The position numbers and the translations under genes were made by a program. Source: Planctomycetota bacterium (GTDB lineage: Bacteria > Planctomycetota > UBA1135 > GCA-002686595). Taken from it: a stretch of DNA of 64,000 nt. The DNA is taken from NCBI GenBank assembly GCA_016779205.1, contig JADHOC010000020.1, forward strand, positions 1-64,000, given 5' to 3'. This document shows positions 35,151-43,302 of the stretch, one piece after another. A model generated the notes under the pieces. That model searched no databases, was not told the DNA's origin, and worked only from the letters and a program-made list of their open reading frames with translations. The stretch's first letter is position 1, and each line of letters begins with the position of its first letter.

Positions 35151-36226
35151 ACCAGCTCTCCAAATTCCTCGTGGGGGCCTTCGTCCTCCTCATCCTGGCG
35201 CTGCTGGCGTCCACCACGCTCTTCGTGCGGATCCACCCCTGGGAGATCGGCGTGAAGCAGAACCTGCTCGCCAAGGAGATCCTCCCCGAGGACTTCGGGA
35301 CGGGCTTCGCGCTCCGGATCCCGGGCGTGCACCAGTGGCACCGGATGGACCGCCGAACGCACTTTGTGACCTTCGCTGAGAAGGACGTGAGGACGTCACT
35401 GGGCATGAACCGGCCGGCGCTCGAGATTCGAACCAAGGACAACAACCTCGCGACTTACGACCTCTCGGTCTCGTACAAGATCATCGACGGGAGCGCCCAC
35501 ATGATCGTGAGCGAGCGCCGCAAGGAGGTCTACCGCGAGCGCGTGCTCGCCACGGTGGAGGCGGTCATGCGCGAGGAACTCGCGCAGCTTGCCTCGGAGG
35601 AGATCTTCAGCACGGAGGCCCGCCTCGCGGTGGCCGCGACGGCGCTCGAGCGGCTCCGCACCGACCTGCTCGAGTTCCACTGCCTCCCGGACCAGGTCCT
35701 GATCCGCGCCGTCCGCTTCCCCGACGGCTACGAGGCCCGTCTCCAGGAGAAGCAGCTGACCTACCAGAAGCTCGAGCTGGCGGTGTCCAAGCGGGCGGTG
35801 GAGGATCAGACGGCGATCACGGACACGAGCGCTGCGGAGATCAGCGCGGCGGAGAAGGAGCTCCGTGGCGACTGGGACAAGCGCCTGCAGACGGCGATGA
35901 GCGAGAACGCCGTGGCGATCGCCTCGATCGTGGCCGAGGCCAACATCTACGACCAGCAAACCCGGGCCGAGGCGGACGCGCTCTACGAGACGTCCATCGC
36001 CAACGGCAACCTCGCCATCCAGAAGGCGGAGGCCCTGCGAAACGAGCTGCGCAACCAGGCGCTCGACACCAGGGGCGGCCGGATCTACCTCGCCCAGAAG
36101 GCGGCCGAGAACCTCGAGTTCGAGAGCGTCACCCTCAACAGCAACGACCCGCGGGTCCCCTCGATCATCGATCTCGGCGCGCTGACGCGCCTGCTGATCG
36201 GTGAGGACCCCGAAGACGACGAGTGA
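35147..36226 (+). CDS. SPFH/band 7 membrane protein, second copy
   Basis: A 359-residue protein with an N-terminal membrane helix (FLVGAFVLLILALLASTTLF), an SPFH domain (HPWEIGVKQNLLAKEILPEDFG, RTKDNNLATYDLSVSYKIIDG as the core strands, VMREELAQLASEEIFSTEARL) and a C-terminal coiled coil (RLQEKQLTYQKLELAVSKRA, IASIVAEANIYDQQTRAEAD). It differs from the preceding gene in having a short N-terminus. The shared start/stop overlap suggests balanced production. A strong hairpin follows the stop. Confidence 0.87.
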   Translation: MNQLSKFLVGAFVLLILALLASTTLFVRIHPWEIGVKQNLLAKEILPEDFGTGFALRIPGVHQWHRMDRRTHFVTFAEKDVRTSLGMNRPALEIRTKDNNLATYDLSVSYKIIDGSAHMIVSERRKEVYRERVLATVEAVMREELAQLASEEIFSTEARLAVAATALERLRTDLLEFHCLPDQVLIRAVRFPDGYEARLQEKQLTYQKLELAVSKRAVEDQTAITDTSAAEISAAEKELRGDWDKRLQTAMSENAVAIASIVAEANIYDQQTRAEADALYETSIANGNLAIQKAEALRNELRNQALDTRGGRIYLAQKAAENLEFESVTLNSNDPRVPSIIDLGALTRLLIGEDPEDDE

Positions 36227-36231
36227 CCACA

Positions 36232-36256
36232 GGCGCGGCTCCGTCGGGGCCGCGCC
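36232..36256. terminator. Bidirectional terminator hairpin
   Basis: GGCGCGGC (36232-36239) pairs with GCCGCGCC (36249-36256), and the stem extends by three more pairs over a three-base loop. It lies between the convergent SPFH and RidA genes. Confidence 0.65.
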
Positions 36257-36260
36257 ACCC

Positions 36261-36632
36261 TCAGCGGGCCGCGGCGGTGGCCTCGATCTCCACGAGGCAT
36301 CCCCCGTGGAGCGGGCCCGTGGGCACCACGATGCGGGCGGGGCGGTGCGCCCCGAAGAAGCCAGCGTAGGTCTCGTTCACCGCGCCCCACAGCTCCACGT
36401 CGCTGACGTAGATCCGCACCTGGATGATGTCCTCCAGGCGGCTCCCGGCGGCCTCCACGAGGCTCCGGACCTTGCCCAGGGCGGAGAGGGTCTGGGCCTC
36501 GATGCCCTCGGGGAAGGAGCCGTCCTCCTCGGCGGGGAGCTGGCCGGAGACGTACAGGACGCCCCCGTGCTCGACGATGGGGGAGTAATGGCCCGCGGGG
36601 GTGGGGATGTCGGGATGCTGGATCGCTCTCAT
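36261..36632 (-). CDS. RidA/YjgF/YER057c family protein (enamine/imine deaminase)
   Basis: A 123-residue trimeric deaminase-fold protein. It has the usual core: YSPIVEHGGVLYVSGQLPAE, FPEGIEAQTLSALGKVRSLVEAAG as separate helical parts, EDIIQVRIYVSDVELWGAVN, and the ending RPARIVVPTGPLHGGCLVEIEA with the conserved arginine that binds the imine and the EIEA tail. It removes reactive 2-aminoacrylate or similar enamines. It is a single gene on the reverse strand, its start 128 bases from the divergent sigma factor. Confidence 0.92.
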   Translation of the reverse strand: MRAIQHPDIPTPAGHYSPIVEHGGVLYVSGQLPAEEDGSFPEGIEAQTLSALGKVRSLVEAAGSRLEDIIQVRIYVSDVELWGAVNETYAGFFGAHRPARIVVPTGPLHGGCLVEIEATAAAR

Positions 36633-36760
36633 GGGGTGGAGGTTAGTGGTGACAGGGCCGGGGGGCGCCCGCTATGTGGAAGGGGCGTCCAGAAGTTCTG
36701 GATTCTCCCAAGGGTCCGGCTCCGCGCTCCGTTCCTCCCGCAAGACGCCTCCTCCCGCCC

Positions 36761-37342
36761 ATGAACGAGCAAGAACCCCCGACCCCCGAGCCCGGCGACG
36801 CCGAGCTCCTCGGCCGCTGGCGCGGCGGGGACCCGTCGGGCTTCGAGCTCCTCGTGAGGCGGTACGAAGGCCCGCTCCTCCGCCACGCCCGCACCCTGCT
36901 CCGGCACGGCGGCGGCGCGGAGGACACGGTCCAGGAGGCGTTCCTGCGGCTGGCGAAGACCCCGCCGGACCTCGAGGGCCGCGAAGGCGTCCCCGGGGAC
37001 CGGGAGCTCAGCGCCTGGCTGCATCGAGTCACGAGGAACCTGTGCCTGGATGTCATGCGATCAGAACAACGGAGACGCGCCCGCGAGGCGGAGCGAGCGA
37101 GCGAGACGGAGGCCATCGAGGCGCGCGGCGTCGAGGCGCTGGATACCCGCTCCGCGGTGGAGCACTCGATCTCGAGCCTGCCGGACGACCAGCGAGAGGT
37201 GGTCAGCCTGCGGCTCCTCGAGGAGTGCAGCTACGCGGAGATTGCGTCCATCACGGGGCGCAACGTGGGCACGGTCGGCTGGCTGATCAGCGTCGGTATG
37301 AAGGCGCTCGCCCGGGACCTGAGCCCGCTCATGGAGGCCTGA
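36761..37342 (+). CDS. ECF-type RNA polymerase sigma factor, second copy
   Basis: A 193-residue factor with region 2 (FELLVRRYEGPLLRHARTLL, AEDTVQEAFLRLAKTPPDL, AWLHRVTRNLCLDVMRSEQR) and region 4 (ISSLPDDQREVVSLRLLEEC, SYAEIASITGRNVGTVGWLI). The region 4 recognition helix, with VGWLI, is less standard than that of the first ECF factor. The ATG at 36761 places region 2 at residue 20. Ten bases after its stop the VWA protein begins; that protein has an anti-sigma-like N-terminus and a membrane helix and is the likely regulator of this factor. Confidence 0.92.
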   Translation: MNEQEPPTPEPGDAELLGRWRGGDPSGFELLVRRYEGPLLRHARTLLRHGGGAEDTVQEAFLRLAKTPPDLEGREGVPGDRELSAWLHRVTRNLCLDVMRSEQRRRAREAERASETEAIEARGVEALDTRSAVEHSISSLPDDQREVVSLRLLEECSYAEIASITGRNVGTVGWLISVGMKALARDLSPLMEA

Positions 37343-37352
37343 GGAGATGAAC

Positions 37353-40073
37353 ATGGAATCGAACGACGACCGGACGGGCGCCGACGGGGCGCAGCGCGAT
37401 CACCAGCACGAGCTGCTCTGCAAGCTCGTCTTCGGCGAGGCCAGCGACGCGGAGCGCGCCGAGATCGAGGAGGCCCTGGCGGCCTCCGAGCACCTCCGCG
37501 AGCAGCGAGCAGAGCTGGAGGCCACGGTCCAACTGGTGGCCGGCGTCCGGGGCTCGGCGACGAGCTCGGGAAGCGAGACGCTCTCCGCCGATCGCCACGC
37601 GGCGATCCTCGAGGCGGCGACCCCGCCGGGCAAGATCCTGGGCGGCGAGGCCTGGTTCCGGCGTCCGGCCGCGCGGGTGGCCGCCGCGGTCACGCTCCTG
37701 GTGGGGATGGGCGTCGCGGTCATGGAGATCAGGCAAGACCCCTGGGTCGCCCACGACCAGAGCGTCACGGCGAGCGCCGAGGTGCCGCAGGACGCTCGGA
37801 CGGACGCGGAGCCCGCGATGAAGCGGTCCTCCGGGGAGCGGCTCGCCGGGCTCGGATACAGCGGAGACGATTCAGGCGGTGTCCCGCCGGCTGACTTCGG
37901 GGTTGAGGTCGCCCAGGGAGCGGTCGTCCTCGGCGCAGCCGTGGAGAACCGACGCGGCGCGGGCGGCGGCGGCCCGGACAGGGTCTACACCAACGGCGTC
38001 TTCGCGGCCCGAGGCGGCGCGCCGAGTGGCGGGGAGGTCCTCGATCTCAGCGGCTACGGTCGCCCGACCTCGCCGCCGGCCCGAGAGGGCGAGACCAAGC
38101 TGAGCTACCGTGGCCCCGGGGACTCTGCCCCGCCCGCGGATTCCCCGGTGGATCTCTATGCGCTCGGCTACGGGGGCGGGGGCGGAGGCGGAGGCGGGGG
38201 GCCTGCATCACCGGGTCCATCGGCTCCTGGATCGGCTGGCCCTGTCGCCGAGGTCCCGCACGCGGGCGCCATGATCATCAGGAAGGCGCATGGCGAGGCG
38301 GCGGGGACTCCAGCGGCGGCTCCGGCCACTCGCGCTTCGTCGGAGATGAGCGTGGCCCCCGTCGAGGAGTCCCTCCGCCGCCGGGCCATCGACCTGGACC
38401 GTCAGCCCTCGGCGGAGCGCTGGTCCGACTCTAGGGAGGGCGCCATGGAGCTGGCCGAGGAGGCGGTCATCGTCGCCCCGTGGCGGGGGGCCGGCGACTG
38501 CCTCCCCGCACCTCTGACCGGGGAGAGCCCGCGGGACATGTACTTTCGCTTCTGGGGGGACAACCCCTTCGTCCCCACCCGCCAGGACGGCCTCTCGACC
38601 TTCGCTGCGGACGTGGACACGGCCAGCTACGGTCTCGCGCGGCGGATGCTGCGGGAGGGCTTCCTGCCGCCCCGCGAGCAGGTCCGGACGGAGGAGTTCG
38701 TCAACGCCGCCAAGCCGGACCTCGCCGCGCCGGAAGACGGGTCCTTCGCCCTCCACGCCGAGCTGGCGCCGTCGCCCTTCGGTGGGCGGGAGGACCGCTG
38801 GCTCCTCCGCCTGGGCGTGCGCGCCCGGGAGGTCGAGCGTGACGCGCGACCGCCCCTGGCGCTGACCTTCGTGGTCGACACCTCGGGCTCCATGCGCGAG
38901 GGCAACCGCCTCGAGCTTGTGAAGCACGCGATCCGCCTCCTGGTGGGGGAGCTGGACAGCCGCGACTCCATCGCGATCGTGCGCTTTTCCAAGGACGCCA
39001 GCGAGGCGCTGCCGCCGACCTCCGCGACCTCCCGTGACGCCATCGAGACCGCGCTCTTCTCCCTCCAGCCCGGCGGCGGCACCAACGCCGAGGCGGGCCT
39101 GGAGCTGGGCTACTCCCTCGCCTCCATGACGCTCATGGAGGGGGTGCAGACCCGCGTGGTCTTCCTCTCCGACGGCGTCGCCAACCTGGGCGAGACGGAC
39201 CAGAAGCGCCTGGCCGACGAGGTCGCCGACAGCGTGGGCCGCGGCATCTTCCTGAACACCATCGGCGTCGGGATGTCGAACCACAACGACGTGTTCCTCG
39301 AGCAGCTCGCGGACCGCGGTCAGGGCGTGTGCGACTACGTGGGCGACGCCGCCGACGCCCGGCGCGCCATCGTCGAGCGCTTCGTCGGGAGCTTCGTCAC
39401 CGTGGCCCGGGACGTGAAGATCCAGGTGGAGTTCGACCCGACCCAGGTCGTCCGCTGGCGTCAGCTCGGCTACGAGAACCGGGCCGTGGCGGACCGCGAC
39501 TTCCGCAACGACGCGGTGGACGCCGGCGAGATCGGCGCGGGCCACCAGGTGACCTGCCTCTACGAGCTCGAGCTCCCCGGGGGCGAGGTGTCCCGCGAGG
39601 CCGCCCTCGCCAAGCTCCGGGTGCGCTGGAAGCCGGTGGTCTCCGGCGAGCAGCCGCGCGCCGTCGAGGCGCTCGAGCTGGAGCGCCCGGTGACCTACGA
39701 GGGCGCGGCCTGCGCCTCCTTTGACGCGGCGCCCCGAGGCTTCCGCCGTGCGGCCCTCGCCGCGCAGCTCGCCGAGTGCCTGCGCCGCTCCACCCACGCC
39801 CGGGGAGACTCGGTGCAGGCCCTGGGCAAGGCGATCGCGGCGCTCCTCGCCGAGGACCGTTCCGACGAGAGCGCCCAGCTGGCGGAGATGGCCCAGGCGG
39901 CCATCCAGCTCGATCTCCAGAGCCAGATCCCGGCCGTCGGCCCGGACGACGGGGACGCCGCCCACCGCAAGGCCTACCTGGACGCCCTCATCCAGAGCCT
40001 CGGGGGCGATCCCGGGGCAGACCCGAGCGGCGAGGCCGCCGAGGATCAGCTCTCGGACATCCTCAATCGATGA
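37353..40073 (+). CDS. YfbK-type von Willebrand factor A protein with anti-sigma-like N-terminus
   Basis: A 906-residue protein from ATG 37353, with GAGGAG at the right spacing (ATG 37347 is in frame but overlaps that site). The first 75 residues (HELLCKLVFGEASDAERAEI, EEALAASEHLREQRAEL) look like a zinc-less anti-sigma domain. A membrane helix follows (VAAAVTLLVGMGVAVMEI), then about 240 Gly/Pro/Ala-rich residues. The YfbK N-domain (FAADVDTASYGLARRMLREG), the VWA domain with MIDAS DTSGSM, and the DUF3520-like C-domain complete it. The layout suggests an extracytoplasmic VWA sensor controlling the preceding sigma factor. Ligand unknown. Confidence 0.9.
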   Translation: MESNDDRTGADGAQRDHQHELLCKLVFGEASDAERAEIEEALAASEHLREQRAELEATVQLVAGVRGSATSSGSETLSADRHAAILEAATPPGKILGGEAWFRRPAARVAAAVTLLVGMGVAVMEIRQDPWVAHDQSVTASAEVPQDARTDAEPAMKRSSGERLAGLGYSGDDSGGVPPADFGVEVAQGAVVLGAAVENRRGAGGGGPDRVYTNGVFAARGGAPSGGEVLDLSGYGRPTSPPAREGETKLSYRGPGDSAPPADSPVDLYALGYGGGGGGGGGGPASPGPSAPGSAGPVAEVPHAGAMIIRKAHGEAAGTPAAAPATRASSEMSVAPVEESLRRRAIDLDRQPSAERWSDSREGAMELAEEAVIVAPWRGAGDCLPAPLTGESPRDMYFRFWGDNPFVPTRQDGLSTFAADVDTASYGLARRMLREGFLPPREQVRTEEFVNAAKPDLAAPEDGSFALHAELAPSPFGGREDRWLLRLGVRAREVERDARPPLALTFVVDTSGSMREGNRLELVKHAIRLLVGELDSRDSIAIVRFSKDASEALPPTSATSRDAIETALFSLQPGGGTNAEAGLELGYSLASMTLMEGVQTRVVFLSDGVANLGETDQKRLADEVADSVGRGIFLNTIGVGMSNHNDVFLEQLADRGQGVCDYVGDAADARRAIVERFVGSFVTVARDVKIQVEFDPTQVVRWRQLGYENRAVADRDFRNDAVDAGEIGAGHQVTCLYELELPGGEVSREAALAKLRVRWKPVVSGEQPRAVEALELERPVTYEGAACASFDAAPRGFRRAALAAQLAECLRRSTHARGDSVQALGKAIAALLAEDRSDESAQLAEMAQAAIQLDLQSQIPAVGPDDGDAAHRKAYLDALIQSLGGDPGADPSGEAAEDQLSDILNR

Positions 40074-40078
40074 GCGAT

Positions 40079-40112
40079 GGCGCCCCTTGTCCCAAAATGG
40101 GATCTGGGCGCC
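40079..40112 (+). terminator. Terminator hairpin after the VWA gene
   Basis: GGCGCCC (40079-40085) pairs with GGGCGCC (40106-40112), with an inner TCCCA/TGGGA stem over AAA. It starts six bases after the VWA stop codon. No T-run follows. Confidence 0.6.
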
Positions 40113-40234
40113 GGGCGGGGGCGGCGAACGCCGAATCGGCCCTCACGGCCCCTCTGGAAGGGACTTGGGAGCGCCGGGGCCGGTGGACCGTCGCCTCGCC
40201 CTGCGATCTCCTCCACAAACCACGGGCAGGTAGG

Positions 40235-40366
40235 TTGATATCCTAGGGGAAAGTATGTACGGTGAGGGTCCGAGATCTGCGCGAGCACTGGCCGCAGCCA
40301 GAAGCTACGCAGGGAAGGATGGAGAAGGGAGGCCACCAGCGAGTTCATCGCGGGTGGCCTTTCTCC
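40235..40366 (+). ncRNA. Candidate structured small RNA with own promoter and terminator
   Basis: A promoter-like TTGATA (40235-40240) and weaker TACGGT (40258-40263), 17 bases apart, would start a transcript near 40270. The first hairpin spans 40277-40312 (CTGCG, AGC and CTGGC paired in turn, loop CGCA). The second spans 40321-40366 (GGAGAA, AGGCCACC and GCGA paired in turn, loop GTTCA), and its 3' arm has T-rich TTTCTCC. Together they look like a roughly 100-nt RNA with a terminator. It matches no family I know by sequence (not SRP RNA, tmRNA or 6S by inspection). Confidence 0.4.
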
Positions 40367-40454
40367 GTTCCAGGGGCGGCGGGCTGGAGGCCAGTGGCGA
40401 GCCTCTGGTGGGGGCCCGCCAGGTGTGGGCCACCCCGCTCCTCCTCGGGTGACC

Positions 40455-40496
40455 GCCGGTCTCCTCTCAGGGGACGCCGGTCTCTTCTCAGGGGAC
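40455..40496. repeat. 21-bp tandem direct repeat (two copies)
   Basis: Two adjacent 21-base units, 40455-40475 and 40476-40496, differ at a single base (C or T). The second copy spans the stop codon of the hydrolase gene, so the duplication extends the 3' end by seven codon lengths without altering the protein. Confidence 0.75.
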
Positions 40497-41828
40497 GATC
40501 GTCCAGTCGGACCAGCCCGCGCCACCCCGCTCCTCGAGGGTCACGGTGCCGGAGGCGGCGTCATAGGTCCATGCGGAGGTGGCAACGCCGCGGTGGAGGA
40601 CATTCATCGGCGCCTGGGTGAAGCCGGTCAACGCGACGTCCGGGGTCGAGGTGTCGGTGATCTGGAGGACAACCCGGACGTCCGACCCGCTGTCGAGGCC
40701 CAGGTCATCGAGGTGGGCGCCGACGCTGCCAGCGTTCGCCATCTCGATCAGGTAGAGCATGTTGCCCGTCGGCTGACTGCTCCAGGTGATCGGCGTGAAC
40801 GCGTCCGGCTGGGCCTGGACGACCTCGAGCTGGTTCCACTGTCCGCTACGGTCGACCATGGTGCGGTTCACGGAGCCGGGGGCCGGGAGCTGGGCAGTCT
40901 GAGGGGCCAGCCAGTCCATCACGGCGACGGCGTCGAGGGTGCTCCAGGAGTGAGCGCTCGACTGGACCACGTGGCGCGCGGAATCAGCGCCCCGGAACAC
41001 CATCTGGTCGTGCAGCTTCTCGGTCTGCTCCACGATGTAGGGGTTGGGGTCGAAGTCCGCGTTCCAGTGGCGTGTGGGGATGTGGGTGAGGTTCGAGGCC
41101 ATCTCGCCCGCGGGGATGAGCTGGCCACTCAGGGCGTCCAGGTCGATGGTGGAGCAGCGCTGATAGGCGAACGGGTCCTGGGAGGGAGAGGCACCAAACA
41201 TCAGCGGGCTGAGGAAGAGACCCGTGTCGTTGGACTGCTGGTAGGTGGCGCGGGTGGACGCCGTTCCCGTGTGGTTCACCAGCGCCGCGATCCGCAGGCC
41301 GTCGGGGTCCATGTGCCGCGCGGCGAAGCTGGCCGCGGCGCCGCCGCCCATGGAGAAGCCCGCGGCGTAGACGCGGTCCAGGTCCAGCGGGAGCCTCCCG
41401 GACAGGAACTCGAAGGCCAGCTCGATGTTCCGCTGGGCGTAGTCGATGCCGTAGTTGTACTTGTGGGCACCCAGGGGGATGAACACGACGAATCCGCGCG
41501 CCATGGCCTCGCCCACCAGCGGAGAGCTCGCGACCACGTCAGCGGGCTCCTCGCCGTAGCCGTGGAAGAGGGTCAGCACCGGCGCGGGCCAGATGACGGT
41601 GGAGGGGATCGCGAGGATGAACTCCTCCTGCCACGTCTGTTGGGGCAGGTTGAGTCTCACATTGAGCATGCGAGCCGCCACCAGGTTCGCCTGCATGGTC
41701 GGCGAGAAGGGCGTCACGGAGAGGCCTCCGAGGGAGGCCTGCGTCGGTGAGCCCTGGTTCGAGGGGCTCTGGGCGGCCGCCGGAGCGGCCTGGAGTGCGG
41801 CGAGACTTAGGGCGAGAGCGACGATCAT
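40488..41828 (-). CDS. Secreted alpha/beta hydrolase (PHB-depolymerase/esterase-like) with extra C-terminal domain
   Basis: A 446-residue exported protein. Signal peptide MIVALALSLAALQAAPAAA is followed by the hydrolase fold: LTLFHGYGEEPADVV (oxyanion region), VVFIPLGAHKYNYGIDYAQR, and the nucleophile elbow DRVYAAGFSMGGGAAASFAA. A possible acid/His pair lies near MVFRGADSARHVVQSSAHSW. The last 120 residues (NQLEVVQAQPDAFTPITWSS ... VALTGFTQAPMNVLHRGVAT) are beta-rich and of unknown role. The start at 41828 gives the clean signal peptide; a longer frame does not. Substrate is not predictable; extracellular polyester or ester is the family norm. Confidence 0.85.
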   Translation of the reverse strand: MIVALALSLAALQAAPAAAQSPSNQGSPTQASLGGLSVTPFSPTMQANLVAARMLNVRLNLPQQTWQEEFILAIPSTVIWPAPVLTLFHGYGEEPADVVASSPLVGEAMARGFVVFIPLGAHKYNYGIDYAQRNIELAFEFLSGRLPLDLDRVYAAGFSMGGGAAASFAARHMDPDGLRIAALVNHTGTASTRATYQQSNDTGLFLSPLMFGASPSQDPFAYQRCSTIDLDALSGQLIPAGEMASNLTHIPTRHWNADFDPNPYIVEQTEKLHDQMVFRGADSARHVVQSSAHSWSTLDAVAVMDWLAPQTAQLPAPGSVNRTMVDRSGQWNQLEVVQAQPDAFTPITWSSQPTGNMLYLIEMANAGSVGAHLDDLGLDSGSDVRVVLQITDTSTPDVALTGFTQAPMNVLHRGVATSAWTYDAASGTVTLEERGGAGWSDWTIVP

Positions 41829-42082
41829 CGAGGCAGTTTCGGTGCGGTGTGGCGGTGTGAGGAGCGGCGCAGTTTCCCCCACTGCAATCCCCTCAACGAA
41901 AACTACCCCGCTGGTGGGGGGCGGCTTCCCATTCGCTCGCGACTCACCTGACAAATGCCGGGATCGCCATCAGGCCGCCACAGTTGTGCCCCGGAGGGGG
42001 ATCTGAGGCCCTGCCGAGGCGCCTGGGGAGACCTGGGCTGGCGCTGCCCCGTTCTGGGGCGGCGGGCCCCTTCCCAATCTGA

Positions 42083-42985
42083 TCAGTAGCGGGCGGACTC
42101 TCGGTTCGACGCCTCGACGGCGTCAGAGGCTGTCAGCTCGTCGTACAGCGAGCTCAAGCGGCGGGTCACGGGGCCCGGCGCCTCGAAGCGGCACTCGTCG
42201 ATCCACTGGACCGGGACCACGCTCCGCACGGAGGTCGTCATGAAGGCCTCGTGGAAGCTCGAGAGCTCCTCGACGGGGACGAATCGATCGTGGACCACGA
42301 CTCCGGCCGCGCGGGCGAGGTCGATCACGGCGCGGACCGTGACACCGGGCAGGACCCCCCGCGGGGCGTGATAGAGCTCTCCGTCACGGACCAGCACGAG
42401 GTTGCTCTGGGTCCCCTCGAGGATCATGCGGTCCTCGGACAGCATGACGTGCTCGTACGCTTCGGGATCACCGTGGGCGCAGATCCACGCCTCGCGCAGG
42501 GGGATGAAGTCCGAGGTCTTCACCGCAGGGTCCGGCCGCTGGAGACCGGGAGCGGTCCGAACCCTCGCGCCTTCCCCACGGATGCGATCGGGGACCCCGC
42601 GGTAGGCGCTGGCTGCGATCAGGATGTTGCTCTCGATCCCCAGGGCAGCTGCCGTGTCGGCGGTGATGTCGAGTCGCAGCCGAGCCTCGGCGTCGAAGGC
42701 CTGGGTCGCTTCCCGGGCGGCGGCGTCCAGGGTCCGCACGAGCGCCTCCTCGTCATAGGCGAGCTCCTTCTTGAAGCCGGCCGCCGATTCCCTGAGCCTC
42801 GCAAGGTGCGTCCGAAGCCCGAAGAAGCGGGTCCGACCGAAGGTGCGAAGCCCCTCGTAGACCCCGGGCGCGACGACGTCGAGGGCCCGCGAAGCCGTCC
42901 CGAACGCAGCGGGAAAGGGGTGGACGTGGGCCCCCTCGGCGTCGCCGAAGAAGAGGAGCTGTTCGCGCGAGGTCGTGTTGGGCAT
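42083..42985 (-). CDS. Class IV aminotransferase (BCAT/D-amino-acid transaminase/ADC lyase type)
   Basis: A 300-residue PLP enzyme of fold type IV. Motifs are VYEGLRTFGRTRFFGLRTHLARLRESA (shown as GVYEGLRTFG and HLARLRESA), the PLP-lysine region RPDPAVKTSDFIPLREAW, with the catalytic Lys in AVKTSD, the glutamate strand MILEGTQSNLVLVRDGELYH split around EGTQSN, and the phosphate-binding GVLPGVTVRAVI. EGTxSN is shared by branched-chain and D-amino-acid transaminases and aminodeoxychorismate lyases, so substrate is open. It stands alone, divergent from the DUF547 gene. Confidence 0.9.
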   Translation of the reverse strand: MPNTTSREQLLFFGDAEGAHVHPFPAAFGTASRALDVVAPGVYEGLRTFGRTRFFGLRTHLARLRESAAGFKKELAYDEEALVRTLDAAAREATQAFDAEARLRLDITADTAAALGIESNILIAASAYRGVPDRIRGEGARVRTAPGLQRPDPAVKTSDFIPLREAWICAHGDPEAYEHVMLSEDRMILEGTQSNLVLVRDGELYHAPRGVLPGVTVRAVIDLARAAGVVVHDRFVPVEELSSFHEAFMTTSVRSVVPVQWIDECRFEAPGPVTRRLSSLYDELTASDAVEASNRESARY

Positions 42986-43302
42986 CGGGTGGTGTTCGGC
43001 GCGACAGCGCCCTCCGAGGTCGTCCGGCGGAAGGGTCTTGCCCACCTCCGGTTCGTCCCATGATCCGCCCGCCGGGGCAGATCTCCAGCGCCAAAACGGC
43101 GTTCCCGCCCGGCGGGTTGCCTCGCGGCCCGGCCGCTTCGGGGTCCCCGCGGACCCCGCCGGGGCCGTCGGCCTGCGGTGCACTCTGGCCTGGAGCTCTC
43201 CCGGCCACTCCGAGCGCTCGGGGGGCCGACGGGCGGGTCCCCGCGACCCGATCGAGGCGCCGGGTTCATCCGGCGCCTGCTCCGATCCGAAGCCTCCCAT
43301 AC
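42986..43302. other. 317-bp divergent gap upstream of DUF547 gene
   Basis: I see no gene in this gap, whose few frames are Pro/Arg-rich. A perfect nine-base-pair hairpin, AGGCGCCGG (43255-43263) with CCGGCGCCT (43270-43278) and loop GTTCAT, lies 24 bases before the DUF547 start codon and would be in its mRNA leader. The promoters for both flanking genes must be here but are not identifiable. Confidence 0.5.

Larger units (their letters stand above)
40074..40487. other. 414-bp gene-free gap with hairpins, a candidate small RNA and a direct repeat
   Basis: No convincing protein-coding frame is present; the longest frames are Pro/Arg-rich and lack any ribosome-binding site. Contents, left to right, are a terminator hairpin after the VWA gene, a candidate promoter, two strong hairpins forming a possible small RNA, and a 21-bp tandem repeat at the end of the hydrolase gene. 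Confidence 0.6.

Noticed and set aside
37860..38180. Recurrent LGYGG-like motifs in the VWA protein and the end of the sulfatase-fold protein
   Set aside because: Too short and Gly-biased to be evidence of homology; ends like LRALGY are common in sulfatase-fold proteins.
40046..40525. Minus-strand frame of about 160 codons across the gap at 40074-40487
   Set aside because: It overlaps the VWA and hydrolase genes, is Pro/Arg-rich, and has no ribosome-binding site; the hairpins suggest RNA instead.
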